This document shows, in pieces, positions 46,441 to 55,024 of a stretch of 58,183 nucleotides of DNA. Made by a program: the position numbers and the translations under genes. The stretch is from Pseudoflavonifractor phocaeensis. GTDB taxonomy: Bacteria > Bacillota > Clostridia > Oscillospirales > Oscillospiraceae. Where the stretch lies: contig NZ_JADYTU010000013.1 of NCBI RefSeq assembly GCF_021531375.1, forward strand, positions 1-58,183. The letters run 5' to 3'. Every line of letters begins with the position of its first letter. Positions within the stretch are counted from its first letter, which is position 1. Under the pieces are notes generated by a model. That model did not search any database. It saw only the letters and a program-made list of their open reading frames with translations, and was not told where the DNA came from.

Positions 46441-48265
46441 GGGATTCCTCCTCTAAAAGCAGCGGATCTCCCGGCAGATCAAAGGCCGATTTGACGAGCC
46501 GATAGACAGATAGATTTCTTCTCACACCGAACTTGTCCCAGATACTGATACGGGTCATAGCCGTGGCGCTGTTCACCGGCCGACCGAACATCATCCCGGC
46601 CTCACGCAACGCCCGCAAGACAGCAGGCCGACTTTGTCCCAGCTGACGACAGATGCGGCAGAAAGCGGGGGTTGTGAACGACAAGGTGCATTCATCGTAA
46701 AACACAACCATCTCTGGTAGCGGTTCTTTCCTGAGCTCCACGGTACTTGTAAACAGCTGTCCGTTTACAAGATGAGATCGGGCTACCTGTAAGAACTGGT
46801 CGGCCAAATTCCAGTTATCCTCCTTGGCGGTAGTCTGCCGCAACCCTTCTACCAGTTGGTCAGACCAATCCTGAGCCTCAAATGAGACTGGCGGCACCGA
46901 AGGGCTGCAAAATTCAAAGAACGCACTGAGGAAATCAGCCAACCCCAGCAAGATGCCCAAGGTCTTCAGGCAGTTGTCGTTCAAGGTACCGTCCAGATAG
47001 AACATGGACTGGCGCTGCCCGGAATCCAGTGCCTCGATCAGCTTGGAAATATGATCTTGGGTAAACCGCAGGAAGGCTGAAAGGTAGCCGTAGAGCCTCT
47101 CCTCCCTGAGAGAAATGTGATCCCAGGCTGAAGTGTCAAAGCCTGCGGCGGACAAGTCCAGGGTCAGACAGTCCGGAGAGCAGCTGAGGGTGCTGGCTGC
47201 GCCTGATAAAAGAGTCGGCAAAGCCTGTAGGGGCAGCTCCAGACTCTCTGTTCCATTCTTCCAAAGGACTGTACCGCTTGTCAGGGCAGACCGCAGTACG
47301 GCTGCGTTGACGGAGGCGTCAGCTGTCTGGTAAGTGTCCCGGATCAGCAGAGGTTTGTCCTTCTCCAGCAGAACCATTTGAGAAAACTTGACTGGCTTAC
47401 TATCCAGCGACAGCGGTACATCAGCGCTCCAATGGAACAGCCGCGTAAGATACTGGGAAGCGGCCAGATCCTCGGTAAAAAGACACAGAGCCAGCGGGAT
47501 GCGATGTCCAAGTTTCATCAGCATAGAAGTCAGAGCGGCAGCATGAAACCATAGGAACAGGAGGCACCGGTCACCCTGGTCTGAAACAGGTCGGAACTGA
47601 GACCACAATTGCTCGGCGGCCAGTGCGGCACTGGGTGGAGAGGCTGGGGATAGTTCCGTAGGCAGCTGGGTGACGATACCGGGCGAACAGGTTTTGAACC
47701 CCGGAAAGACGCAGAAAGCAAACTCTCCACTCTCCAGTTTTCTCCAGCCGGCGTAGCAGGACAACGTAAGCGACTGCAACTTCTGGCTGATGGCGGTACG
47801 CAGCAGTGCAGCGGTCTGCCGCTGAGACTGGATAAGGTCAACCTCCACGCCGGGCCACTCCTGTAAAGCCGTGAGAAGGACCTTATCATTGAAATAATCC
47901 GCCTCCTTGATGAATAGCCAGCCCGTCTCCTGTGAGATGGCGATGAGGTAGTAGGGCGGACTGGTCATGGGAGGCATGGGATGTACGTGGAAAGCTCGCT
48001 CCACAGTACGGTTCATCAAATGGACGAAGGTCCCGTTCTTCCCAGGGCTATAAGTATGCCCGTCAGATTGAGCAAGGACAGTACGATAGGCCTCCTCGGC
48101 CAGTTGCTTCTGAGTCAGCTTAGCCCGGAGCCTCTCGTTTTCGACCGCGGCACCCTGTGCTTGCGCTGCCAGCAGGCACAGGTGGTCCACATAGGCGGCT
48201 GGGACTGTAGATGGCGGCGGGCCAGGTGGTACGGAAGAATAAGGGGGGTAAGTCGGACAGGACAT
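46430..48265 (-). CDS. Large unclassified element protein (611 residues)
   Basis: Begins with a proline-rich stretch (CPTYPPYSSVPPGPPPSTVP) and a short coiled coil (AAVENERLRAKLTQKQLAEE). The middle contains VLLEKDKPLLIRDTYQTADASVNAAVL and other helicase-like but motif-poor sequence. The end looks like a winged helix (FCRICRQLGQSRPAVLRALREAGMMFG). No Walker motif is evident, so any ATPase activity would come from the ATPase gene that overlaps it by 11 bases. I do not recognise the family; a role in replication or transfer is possible. Few membrane or export features are seen. Confidence 0.6.
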   Translation of the reverse strand: MSCPTYPPYSSVPPGPPPSTVPAAYVDHLCLLAAQAQGAAVENERLRAKLTQKQLAEEAYRTVLAQSDGHTYSPGKNGTFVHLMNRTVERAFHVHPMPPMTSPPYYLIAISQETGWLFIKEADYFNDKVLLTALQEWPGVEVDLIQSQRQTAALLRTAISQKLQSLTLSCYAGWRKLESGEFAFCVFPGFKTCSPGIVTQLPTELSPASPPSAALAAEQLWSQFRPVSDQGDRCLLFLWFHAAALTSMLMKLGHRIPLALCLFTEDLAASQYLTRLFHWSADVPLSLDSKPVKFSQMVLLEKDKPLLIRDTYQTADASVNAAVLRSALTSGTVLWKNGTESLELPLQALPTLLSGAASTLSCSPDCLTLDLSAAGFDTSAWDHISLREERLYGYLSAFLRFTQDHISKLIEALDSGQRQSMFYLDGTLNDNCLKTLGILLGLADFLSAFFEFCSPSVPPVSFEAQDWSDQLVEGLRQTTAKEDNWNLADQFLQVARSHLVNGQLFTSTVELRKEPLPEMVVFYDECTLSFTTPAFCRICRQLGQSRPAVLRALREAGMMFGRPVNSATAMTRISIWDKFGVRRNLSVYRLVKSAFDLPGDPLLLEEESHEH

Positions 48266-48449
48266 ATCAACACCTCATTTCGATAATTGAAGGGACAGCA
48301 CCCGGCAAGAGCTTTACTTATGGTAAAAACGTTTTGCTGGTTGCAATTTGATTCCCTCTATGGTTCCATAGTACACTCTCCAAATCAGAAAAAACATAAA
48401 TATAGCACAAAAGAAAAAAGATGCATTGTCTGGGGCAAGTTACAGGCAT

Positions 48450-48482
48450 GAAAAACCTCTCGCTGTGCTGCAGCGAGAGGTT
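48450..48482 (-). terminator. Terminator after the 568-residue gene
   Basis: AACCTCTCGCTG pairs with CAGCGAGAGGTT; five T follow on the minus strand. Confidence 0.85.
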
Positions 48483-48485
48483 GAT

Positions 48486-50192
48486 TTAAGGATGACTAAC
48501 TTTTTGAAGCCATGAATAAAAAGCAAGGAAGTAATCCCGGCACTCAGAAACGCTGTCATCCAGAATGTGTTTCAGAAGCTGACAGAGTAGAACCGTCATA
48601 ATATCGGGGAGCATCTGAAGTACTTGCTCTATTGGCGGACGCGCTTGCTTATCAGAGATGTAAGTATTACATACTTTAATAGCATGAAGGATGTTTTCGG
48701 GTTTGTAGGAGGAACTAAAACCATTAAATCGATCCTCTTTGTCAAAAAACATTACTGCCGCCAATCCGTCTTGAAAAAGACGCTCTGACAGCCAATCCTG
48801 AAAATTAATAATTTCTGAATCCGAATCCCGGATGTCAGGTGTATCTGGATAGAGAACGCTACAGGCATTTTGAAGGTATTGGGAAAACATGAGAAAATAT
48901 TTTCTGCTGGTCGCCGAAGCATTAGCAACGCCGTCTTTTTGAAGGGGTATTCCATCGAGGATACTCCATAACAAAGGTTCTTGGCATACGTGTTGACGAA
49001 AAAAACGCTGGGCCGCATTCAAATAGCGGATAAGATGCAAAGTCTCCTGAAAATCAGCTTCAAAGTTTTGGAAAATACCACTTATTCGATTCTGAATCGT
49101 CCAATCTATCAGATCGGTCAGATAGTTTCTTTTTTCTGTCAACGGCGCATCAGCATTTTTTTCTAAAGGGAAAAAAGTGACGCTGTCAATAATCTGCTGA
49201 CAATGCCGCCGACATTGGTCTGTAATGTAAGAATTCAGTTCTTCTTCCGTCAGCTCATATCCCGTAAATGCCAAATAATCATGCAGCGTTTTATAAGCAT
49301 CTTCCATTGGGGATGGAGACAATTTCTCTGTCAAGTGCCGGAGGTAGGCGTCACGGCTGGCTGTCATTAACACTTGGTTAGAACCGGGAGCGTTGAGCGC
49401 TCGGAATGCCCGCTCCATGGAAGTTCTTTCATCCACCTGAGAATTGTAGACTTGGTATACCGCCTGGCTGTTGCCCCCGGACCTCTTTCTAACTCGGCCG
49501 GAAAGCAGCTGTTCCAGTATTCCCTGCAGTTCTTGTTCCGCTTTCTGCGCTTCCTTTGGAGAATTCTTTGGTTGGCTGCTGAGATAAAAGATAGCGTTGT
49601 CCATCTGTTGCAGGCAGTCCAAGAGAACTTGCGCCTGCATCTCAAAAGGAACCTGCTGTGCAAGCTTCCGAAGTATTTGATACTTGGGAAGCAACTGTGT
49701 CTCCCATATATCTTCCAGTACTGCGCGGTTAAAAGTATTGTTATAAAACAAGGTTCGTCGATAAAAATCATTCACAACCCGATTCGAGGTATCGGAGCTT
49801 GACGTAATTTGTTGGCACAGCGCCTGACATAGTTCAGTAGTAAATTGCCGTTTGGTTGATTCTGAAACGTTTTCAGGCCTATTAATAATCCTCCGATATT
49901 CCGTTGATTTCTGTGTTATTTGGTAAAAGGCAGACAAGAACCGGGCAGTTTCCGCGGGAACGGGAATCACTTCATCTCCATCTTCTGCATGCTCTGACTT
50001 CACTTCTGAAGTACATAGCTGTTTCAAAAGAATCGGTTTTAAACAATCAATACCGAGTACTTTTCGGGCAGTGCGTACATCACAGCCCGCCAATGCTGCA
50101 AATTCATTGTCCGAGTAATCGATAGGGAAAATCCGGGCGCTTCTGCCTACTTTATAATAAGTGAACATACCGTTTTTATTCTGTTCATCCAT
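48486..50192 (-). CDS. Unclassified AT-rich element protein (568 residues)
   Basis: Start chosen at 50192 because AAAGGAG stands nine bases upstream. The first 60 residues (FTYYKVGRSARIFPIDYSDNEFAALAGCDVRTARKVLGIDCLKP) suggest an HTH-like element with a REC-like ACDVRTARK turn. The rest is mainly alpha-helical with no motif I know. Its codons are clearly AT-richer than flanking genes, which suggests a separate origin. It is not coupled to the 611-residue gene (220-base gap with its own terminator). Confidence 0.55.
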   Translation of the reverse strand: MDEQNKNGMFTYYKVGRSARIFPIDYSDNEFAALAGCDVRTARKVLGIDCLKPILLKQLCTSEVKSEHAEDGDEVIPVPAETARFLSAFYQITQKSTEYRRIINRPENVSESTKRQFTTELCQALCQQITSSSDTSNRVVNDFYRRTLFYNNTFNRAVLEDIWETQLLPKYQILRKLAQQVPFEMQAQVLLDCLQQMDNAIFYLSSQPKNSPKEAQKAEQELQGILEQLLSGRVRKRSGGNSQAVYQVYNSQVDERTSMERAFRALNAPGSNQVLMTASRDAYLRHLTEKLSPSPMEDAYKTLHDYLAFTGYELTEEELNSYITDQCRRHCQQIIDSVTFFPLEKNADAPLTEKRNYLTDLIDWTIQNRISGIFQNFEADFQETLHLIRYLNAAQRFFRQHVCQEPLLWSILDGIPLQKDGVANASATSRKYFLMFSQYLQNACSVLYPDTPDIRDSDSEIINFQDWLSERLFQDGLAAVMFFDKEDRFNGFSSSYKPENILHAIKVCNTYISDKQARPPIEQVLQMLPDIMTVLLCQLLKHILDDSVSECRDYFLAFYSWLQKVSHP

Positions 50193-50312
50193 CGCAACAG
50201 TCTCCTTTGGTGTACTAGTTCTATAGTAATCACCAGAGTTATGTTGTGCAAGGATAATGTGCAGTAATTTTTTATCACGGAAGGAACAATAAAATAAAGG
50301 AAGCGCATACAA

Positions 50313-50494
50313 AAACGCTTCCTTGCAATCTCTTTCATAGAAGAGGCTTAGTTGATATTAAGATCTTTGCTTTATCCTTTGATGTAGTAATTTGATAATC
50401 ATTATATCCAATCTAATATATCATAAGATGTACATTATATATTTACATAATAGTTCATTGAATTTTCTCTTATTACACACAGGAGGTACCATAT
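50313..50494. other. AT-rich region before the mobilization genes, candidate oriT
   Basis: An AT-rich divergent region with short dyads such as TGTACATTATATATTTACATAAT (loosely symmetrical) before the RHH/relaxase pair. Origins of transfer normally lie at this place, but I cannot identify a nic site. Confidence 0.35.
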
Positions 50495-50767
50495 ATGGAC
50501 AGAAAAACCAAATCCAAACCAGTGACCTTTCGACTTACGGCTCAGGAATATGAAGGCCTTAAACAGGCCGCCAAAGACAACGGACTATCTGTCAGTCATT
50601 ACGTGACGCAGCATGTAATGGCTAGCAAAGGTCTGACGTTGGATCAGATCAGAACCATTTACCACCAGCTACTTAAGATCAAAGATTATGTACAAATGGA
50701 ACCCCAATCAAAGTTTGCATCAGAAATACAGGCGGAGTGTGACGTAATATGGCAGTACTTAAAGTAA
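50495..50767 (+). CDS. Ribbon-helix-helix mobilization accessory protein (MobC-like)
   Basis: 90 residues. SKPVTFRLTAQEYEGLKQAAKDNGLSVSHYVTQHVM is a clear RHH domain of the MobC/TraY type that loads relaxase on oriT. AGGAGG lies seven to eight bases before the ATG. It overlaps the relaxase gene by 19 bases. Confidence 0.8.
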   Translation: MDRKTKSKPVTFRLTAQEYEGLKQAAKDNGLSVSHYVTQHVMASKGLTLDQIRTIYHQLLKIKDYVQMEPQSKFASEIQAECDVIWQYLK

Positions 50768-51213
50768 CTGAAAACCCTTGCAACACCGAGTTAGCGCTTC
50801 AGAATTTATGTACATACATTATTGATGAAAAAAAGACAGCCGGAATGATCGGTGGGCGTGGCATCCGGCCCCTTTATGCGTTTGAAGACATGCTCCAGGC
50901 CCAGCAGCTCTGGAGGAAAGAGTATGGACGCAGGGCATATCATATCGTTCTCTCTTTTGATGACATGGAAGTCATCATGCCATCAGAAGCCATGGACATT
51001 GCGCTGCTGGTATCATCCTTGTTTTTTCCTACCTATCAGGTTCTCTTCGGAGTCCATACCGGACAGGAACATTTACATATTCATTTTGCCATCAACACCG
51101 TATCACTGGCAGATGGAAGGAAGTTACATCTGGACTATCAGGCACTTGGTGCACTGCGGGAGACAGCGAATCAAATCACGCAACAGTATGGGATATACAC
51201 AGTCTTGGAATAG
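50749..51213 (+). CDS. Minimal relaxase / mobilization nuclease
   Basis: 154 residues, about the size of the relaxase domain alone. A MobP-type core is seen: RRAYHIVLSFDD in the first strand and GQEHLHIHFAINTVSLADGRKLH, the three-histidine metal motif. Full MobA-type enzymes are two to three times longer; the usual C-terminal part is missing. It either works as a minimal protein with other element products or is a trimmed form. Its start overlaps the RHH gene. Confidence 0.8.
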   Translation: MAVLKVTENPCNTELALQNLCTYIIDEKKTAGMIGGRGIRPLYAFEDMLQAQQLWRKEYGRRAYHIVLSFDDMEVIMPSEAMDIALLVSSLFFPTYQVLFGVHTGQEHLHIHFAINTVSLADGRKLHLDYQALGALRETANQITQQYGIYTVLE

Positions 51214-51315
51214 TGCTGATGCTAAGTTTTCTGCAGGGGGCTCTGATTTCGATCCTCTGGCACACTGTTTTCATTCCCCATTTCCAAAAAGTTAGCACGG
51301 AACCAAAGAATTTTA

Positions 51316-51364
51316 AAGGTGGACGCTATCATTCTCTAAGGAAGAACCATAACGTCCACCTTTA
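51316..51364. terminator. Hairpin between relaxase and 307-residue gene
   Basis: AAAGGTGGACG pairs with CGTCCACCTTT; convergent genes lie on both sides, T-runs are weak. Confidence 0.55.
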
Positions 51365-51392
51365 CCTACAGGGAACAAGCGCAATCTGATTG

Positions 51393-52316
51393 TCAGCGTT
51401 TTTCGCTTTGCGTATCTGATTCTATCAGTTTGACCTCGATTAGATCCAGAACTTCTTGAATACGCTTACCGCGACGAATAACCAGATAGCGGTTGAGATG
51501 TTCCTGAGCAGCAGCCTTGTACTGCTCTGCCAGGTCCCGGACGTCATCCCTCAGGTCGAAATAGGCCCGGGAGCCGTCATAGGTATAACGGGCGAAAGCT
51601 GCTTCCAACACACGCCAGAAACCGTCCTCCAGCCCCATGTTATCACTTTCCACCTGGATTTGCTCCGCGTAATAGGAGAAGGGGCGCAGCTTATAAGCGT
51701 GTTCGTTCTGGAGTTCCGCATCCAAAGCATTTTGCATCTCCTGCTGAAACGTTCCGAAGTCCAACAAGGCCTGGATCTCCCCAAGTTCCTGCTGGATGGC
51801 TTTGTGTGCAGACAGCAGCCGGACGCAGTGCTTGGCTTGGGCAAAGCTGTCCTCCAGATTATGGACCAGATTTTGATAGACCTGCTGGCTGAAGTTTACG
51901 GAGCTTTTCAGCTTCAGATGGTCCTGGGCTTCCTGGTAGGCTTGCTTCAGGACAGCCTCTCCCTGGCGGCGGCATGTCTGCTTAGACAGGACTCCGTCTG
52001 TTTCAGTATTGTAGGTATCGCTGGCTAACAGACGGATGTCTTCATGACATGCGGCAGATGTCCGTTCCCATTTCTCGGTGATACCCCAGAGCTTGCGGAA
52101 AGCGTCCGGGAGTTGGGCCGCAAACCCTGTCCGCACCGTTTCCGGTGCTTCCTCCTCGTCGTCTTCGTCATCGTCGTTCTCCGCCGACGCCTTGGCTGCT
52201 TCATAAATGCGGCGGAAGGACTGCCTCAACTCGGAAATGGGGTTAGAAAGTGCTTCTCCATCGTCCGGATCCTCCTCAGCGCCCAGAGTTTCACGGTCCA
52301 AATATTCTTCCGACAT
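51393..52316 (-). CDS. Acidic alpha-helical element protein, unknown function
   Basis: 307 residues. A highly acidic low-complexity stretch (ENDDDEDDEEEAPE) at about residues 46-60 is followed by long helical, probably coiled-coil sequence (QGEAVLKQAYQEAQDHLKLK, AKHCVRLLSAHKAIQQELGEIQALLDF). No enzyme motif is recognised. AGGAGG lies before the ATG. It stands alone between terminator hairpins. Confidence 0.6.
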   Translation of the reverse strand: MSEEYLDRETLGAEEDPDDGEALSNPISELRQSFRRIYEAAKASAENDDDEDDEEEAPETVRTGFAAQLPDAFRKLWGITEKWERTSAACHEDIRLLASDTYNTETDGVLSKQTCRRQGEAVLKQAYQEAQDHLKLKSSVNFSQQVYQNLVHNLEDSFAQAKHCVRLLSAHKAIQQELGEIQALLDFGTFQQEMQNALDAELQNEHAYKLRPFSYYAEQIQVESDNMGLEDGFWRVLEAAFARYTYDGSRAYFDLRDDVRDLAEQYKAAAQEHLNRYLVIRRGKRIQEVLDLIEVKLIESDTQSEKR

Positions 52317-52396
52317 GGTAAAACCTCCTTAATATCGTTTTCTAGATCCAGTATATCAGGCAAGGGGGACAGTCATTGTCACTCCACATATTTTGC

Positions 52397-52436
52397 AAAA
52401 AAATTAGGATGGGCCAGGAAACTCCTGACCCATCCT
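52397..52436 (-). terminator. Terminator of the resolvase unit
   Basis: AGGATGGG(c)CAGGA pairs with TCCTG(a)CCCATCCT; on the minus strand T7 follows. Confidence 0.82.
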
Positions 52437-52445
52437 GCGAGGCTC

Positions 52446-52571
52446 TTACTTCTTTCTGGTGCGAAGCAGGTTCTTATAGCCCCGACTTACAAGATATACG
52501 CTGGCTCCCAGGACGGCACCCTCAGCAAACTGAGCCAACGGTGTGGCCGCGACGGCAATAAAGATAGGCAT
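52446..52571 (-). CDS. Micro membrane peptide (41 residues)
   Basis: Starts MPIFIAVAATPLAQFAEG and ends YKNLLRTRKK: one hydrophobic segment with a basic tail. AAGGAGG lies nine to ten bases before the ATG. It is the last gene of the resolvase unit before a clear terminator. The shape fits a small membrane protein of unknown role. Confidence 0.6.
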   Translation of the reverse strand: MPIFIAVAATPLAQFAEGAVLGASVYLVSRGYKNLLRTRKK

Positions 52572-52593
52572 AACTGATTCCTCCTTGTTGATT

Positions 52594-52677
52594 TTAAGAT
52601 TTGGCGGTGCTGTGCTCGGATTCCATCAGGCAGAGTACGCCCAATGTGATGACAAAGCCTGCAAGGGTCCATTCCAT
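52594..52677 (-). CDS. Micro membrane peptide (27 residues)
   Basis: Starts MEWTLAGFVITLGVLCLMES and is followed by a short polar tail. The ATG lies directly after the resolvase stop (TGAATG), and AAGGAGGTG is placed inside the end of the resolvase gene, so translation is coupled. One hydrophobic helix. Function unknown. Confidence 0.58.
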   Translation of the reverse strand: MEWTLAGFVITLGVLCLMESEHSTAKS

Positions 52678-53229
52678 TCAAACCACCTCCTTGACCTTTC
52701 GGTAAAATGTGCTGGGCTTCAGGTCCAGCCGTTTCATAGCCTCCACGGCGGTGATCTCACCTTGCCGCCACAGAGAGACTACCTGATCAAAGTTGGGCCG
52801 CTGGATGGGTTTGCGGCCCTTGTAGATGCCGTTGGCCTTGGCAATGGCGATTCCCTCCTGCTGGCGCTGGAGAATGTATTCCCGCTCCAGCTCTGCCACG
52901 GCCCCGAAGATGGTCAGCATGAACTTGCCTGTGGGCGTGGAGGTGTCTATGGCCTCCTTCTGAGAGACAAATTCCACCTGTTTTTCGGTCAACTGCTCCA
53001 CCAGTTCCAGCAGATCCCTGGTATTCCTGGCAAAGCGGCTGATGGACTCCACCACCACCGTATCGCCTTTCCTCACATATTCCATCATCTTCTGGAGCTC
53101 CGGCCTCTGGGCATTCTTGCCGCTGGCCTTGTCGATGTAAAGTTCATCCACACCCAAGTTCTCCATCATCCGCTCCTGGCGGATGGTGTTCTGTTCCTGG
53201 GTACTGACCCGGACATATCCGATTTTCAA
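52678..53229 (-). CDS. Small serine resolvase/invertase
   Basis: 183 residues, normal for Tn3-type resolvases. The catalytic serine is in KIGYVRVSTQEQN, followed by VVVESISRFARNTRDLLELVEQL and TPTGKFMLTIFGAVAELEREYI, with a C-terminal HTH (EITAVEAMKRLDLKPSTFYRKVKE). It probably resolves element multimers. The start is TTG at 53229, chosen because AAGGAG stands eight bases upstream and the family starts here. Confidence 0.92.
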   Translation of the reverse strand: MKIGYVRVSTQEQNTIRQERMMENLGVDELYIDKASGKNAQRPELQKMMEYVRKGDTVVVESISRFARNTRDLLELVEQLTEKQVEFVSQKEAIDTSTPTGKFMLTIFGAVAELEREYILQRQQEGIAIAKANGIYKGRKPIQRPNFDQVVSLWRQGEITAVEAMKRLDLKPSTFYRKVKEVV

Positions 53230-53289
53230 GGTAACATCTCCTTCCCGTATATTTTTCTGTGCGAGGTGGACCATAATGGCATCGTCCCT

Positions 53290-53336
53290 TGACACTTTGA
53301 ATAAAATGTAGTACAGTTGCACTACAAGGAGGGCTT
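53290..53336 (+). promoter_or_regulatory. Promoter and operator of the toxin-antitoxin pair
   Basis: TTGACA (53290-53295) with TACAGT 17 bases downstream. TGTAGT-acagttgc-ACTACA overlaps the -10 element and is a good autoregulatory site for the antitoxin. Confidence 0.7.
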
Positions 53337-53340
53337 TGTT

Positions 53341-53649
53341 ATGGCGATGGATGCGACAGTACAGATCCGCATGAACGGAGAACTGAAAACACAGGTGGAG
53401 GAGCTCTACCGCGGTCTGGGGACTTCTTTTGCAGAAGCGGTCCGCATTTTTGCCCAGCAGAGCCTCCGTGAGGGCGGGATGCCCTTCCGCCCGACGCTGA
53501 AGACCTGGGAGGAACTGACCGCCCAGGAGATCGACGCCAAGCTGTCCAGGAGCGAAGGGGACATTGCAGAAGGTCGGCTGTACTCCCAGGAGGACCTGGA
53601 TCTTCGGATGAAGGAGCGGTTCTCTCATGGACGAAATTCAGCGGTATAG
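53341..53649 (+). CDS. RelB/DinJ-type antitoxin
   Basis: 102 residues. The N-terminal RHH domain is MDATVQIRMNGELKTQVEELYRGLGTSFAEAVRIFAQQSLREGGMPF, typical of RelB/DinJ. The acidic, flexible C-terminus would wrap the toxin. AAGGAGG precedes the ATG. It overlaps the toxin gene by 23 bases. Confidence 0.9.
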   Translation: MAMDATVQIRMNGELKTQVEELYRGLGTSFAEAVRIFAQQSLREGGMPFRPTLKTWEELTAQEIDAKLSRSEGDIAEGRLYSQEDLDLRMKERFSHGRNSAV

Positions 53650-53968
53650 GGTCATCTACACGGAGACGGCCATCCGGGACATTGAGGAAAAGGCAGACTA
53701 TATCGCGGCACAGTTCCGGGCCCCGGAGTTGGCCGAGACCTGGTACCTGCGGCTACGGGCTGAGATCCAACGGAATCTGTCCACCTTCCCACGAAAGTAC
53801 CCGGTCTATCACGTAGAGCCCTGGGAATCCAAAGACGTCCGGCTGTTCACTGCCCGGAATGATGTGGTGCTGTACAGCGTGGACGATCAGGAACATGCGG
53901 TGTACATCCGGGGCGTGTGTACCAGGGGTCGCGACCTGGCCGCTCATCTTGACCAAGAAGATCAATAA
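53627..53968 (+). CDS. RelE/ParE-type toxin
   Basis: 113 residues with the RelE/ParE fold: YRVIYTETAIRDIEEKADYIAAQF at the start, LSTFPRKYPVYHVEPWESKDVRLFTARNDVVLYSVDDQEHAVYIRGVCTRGRD in the core. It probably blocks translation or gyrase when unpaired; sequence alone does not decide between them. Co-translated with the antitoxin, the pair likely stabilises the element. Confidence 0.88.
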   Translation: MDEIQRYRVIYTETAIRDIEEKADYIAAQFRAPELAETWYLRLRAEIQRNLSTFPRKYPVYHVEPWESKDVRLFTARNDVVLYSVDDQEHAVYIRGVCTRGRDLAAHLDQEDQ

Positions 53969-53979
53969 TAGACGGGGAG

Positions 53980-54041
53980 TCCCAATAGGGTGGTAATGAG
54001 TTCCGGCACGTCCCGGAATTCGGATTTCGACCCTATTGGGA
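53980..54041 (+). terminator. Nested double hairpin after the toxin gene
   Basis: Outer arms TCCCAATAGGGT and ACCCTATTGGGA pair perfectly. Inside, GAGTTCCGG and CCGGAATTC pair with one wobble around CACGTC. A short T5 follows five bases later. It may terminate the toxin-antitoxin transcript but is more elaborate than a normal terminator. Confidence 0.55.
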
Positions 54042-54085
54042 TATCTTTTTGTTCTCTCACAAGGGTATAGTCTATTGACAAGGTT

Positions 54086-55024
54086 TTAAAGCTCGCCCGC
54101 ATACAGCATCTCCTCCACATCATCAGTCGTAAAGCCATCGGACAGCAGGGAGTCCACATAACTGGGGGAAAAGCCGTAGAAAGCGGCTACTGCCTTCAAC
54201 TCCCGCAGATATTCCTTGTTGGCATCGGACTTTTCGGAATTGTACGGCCTTGGAGCAGGATCATACCAAAAGGACCGTGGATAATACCACCGCTGGACCA
54301 GATTGATCGTGTCAAACTCACTGCGGCTTTGGTGTCCCTTGGCATCGATCTTCAGCAGTTCCCCACACAGGACCTTGACCGTGACGGCTTTGCCCAGATG
54401 AAAGGGAATCCGTAGTAGCGCCGATGTCAAGATTTCCTCCGTGGAGGCATAGAGGTACACCCCTGTCTCCGGGTAGTGATAGATGCAAAGGGGATTGTCC
54501 CCTTTGACGAAGTACAGATTGTCCCGGTCATCCAGTACGGTAAAAGAGAAGGAGCCCTCCACCTGCTCAGCCATGTATCTCAGGCTGTCAAAGGTGAGGG
54601 CTCCTTGCTGTTGGAGCATTTGGACCGCCACAAAGCTGTCTGTCTCAATATTGGTCAGAGGCAACTTTTGTGTAGTCCGGAGCAAACCGTCATTGTACAG
54701 CACTCCGTTATGGGCCAGGGCAAAGGACTGGCTTCCCGCTCTGGCCTGGAAGGGGTGGTTGTTGTAGTTGCGCCGTGCATCCCCCTGAGTGGTCATTCTG
54801 GTGTGTCCCATTACCACCAGGGCGTCTTCCGGGATATGGAACCGGACCTTGTGGGCGGGCAAGGGCCGCTTGAAGACATGTAACTTTCCACCTGAATTGT
54901 AGGCAATCCCGGTGGCGTCGGTGCCCCGAGCCTCACTGACCGCGGCCAGGCCACGAAGAATCTTGGCCCGCTGCTTCCCGGTGAAACGATGCTCCGGGTC
55001 GAGCATTCCGAAGAGACAGCACAT
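54086..55024 (-). CDS. Class II glutamine amidotransferase (Ntn hydrolase)
   Basis: 312 residues. MCCLFGM places the nucleophile cysteine directly after Met. The fold is supported by RGTDATGIAYNSGGK, GHTRMTTQGDARRNYNNHPF, FALAHNGVLYND and IETDSFVAVQML, as in PurF/GlmS glutaminase domains. No synthase domain follows, only about 60 extra residues. It would release ammonia or an amine from glutamine or a gamma-glutamyl compound. Its ATG overlaps the amidoligase stop (TAATG), so both are made together. Confidence 0.88.
   Translation of the reverse strand: MCCLFGMLDPEHRFTGKQRAKILRGLAAVSEARGTDATGIAYNSGGKLHVFKRPLPAHKVRFHIPEDALVVMGHTRMTTQGDARRNYNNHPFQARAGSQSFALAHNGVLYNDGLLRTTQKLPLTNIETDSFVAVQMLQQQGALTFDSLRYMAEQVEGSFSFTVLDDRDNLYFVKGDNPLCIYHYPETGVYLYASTEEILTSALLRIPFHLGKAVTVKVLCGELLKIDAKGHQSRSEFDTINLVQRWYYPRSFWYDPAPRPYNSEKSDANKEYLRELKAVAAFYGFSPSYVDSLLSDGFTTDDVEEMLYAGEL

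Noticed and set aside
53980-54041. Integron attC site
   Set aside because: The outer and inner arms recall attC in outline, but the conserved core triplets and an integron integrase or cassette array are absent.
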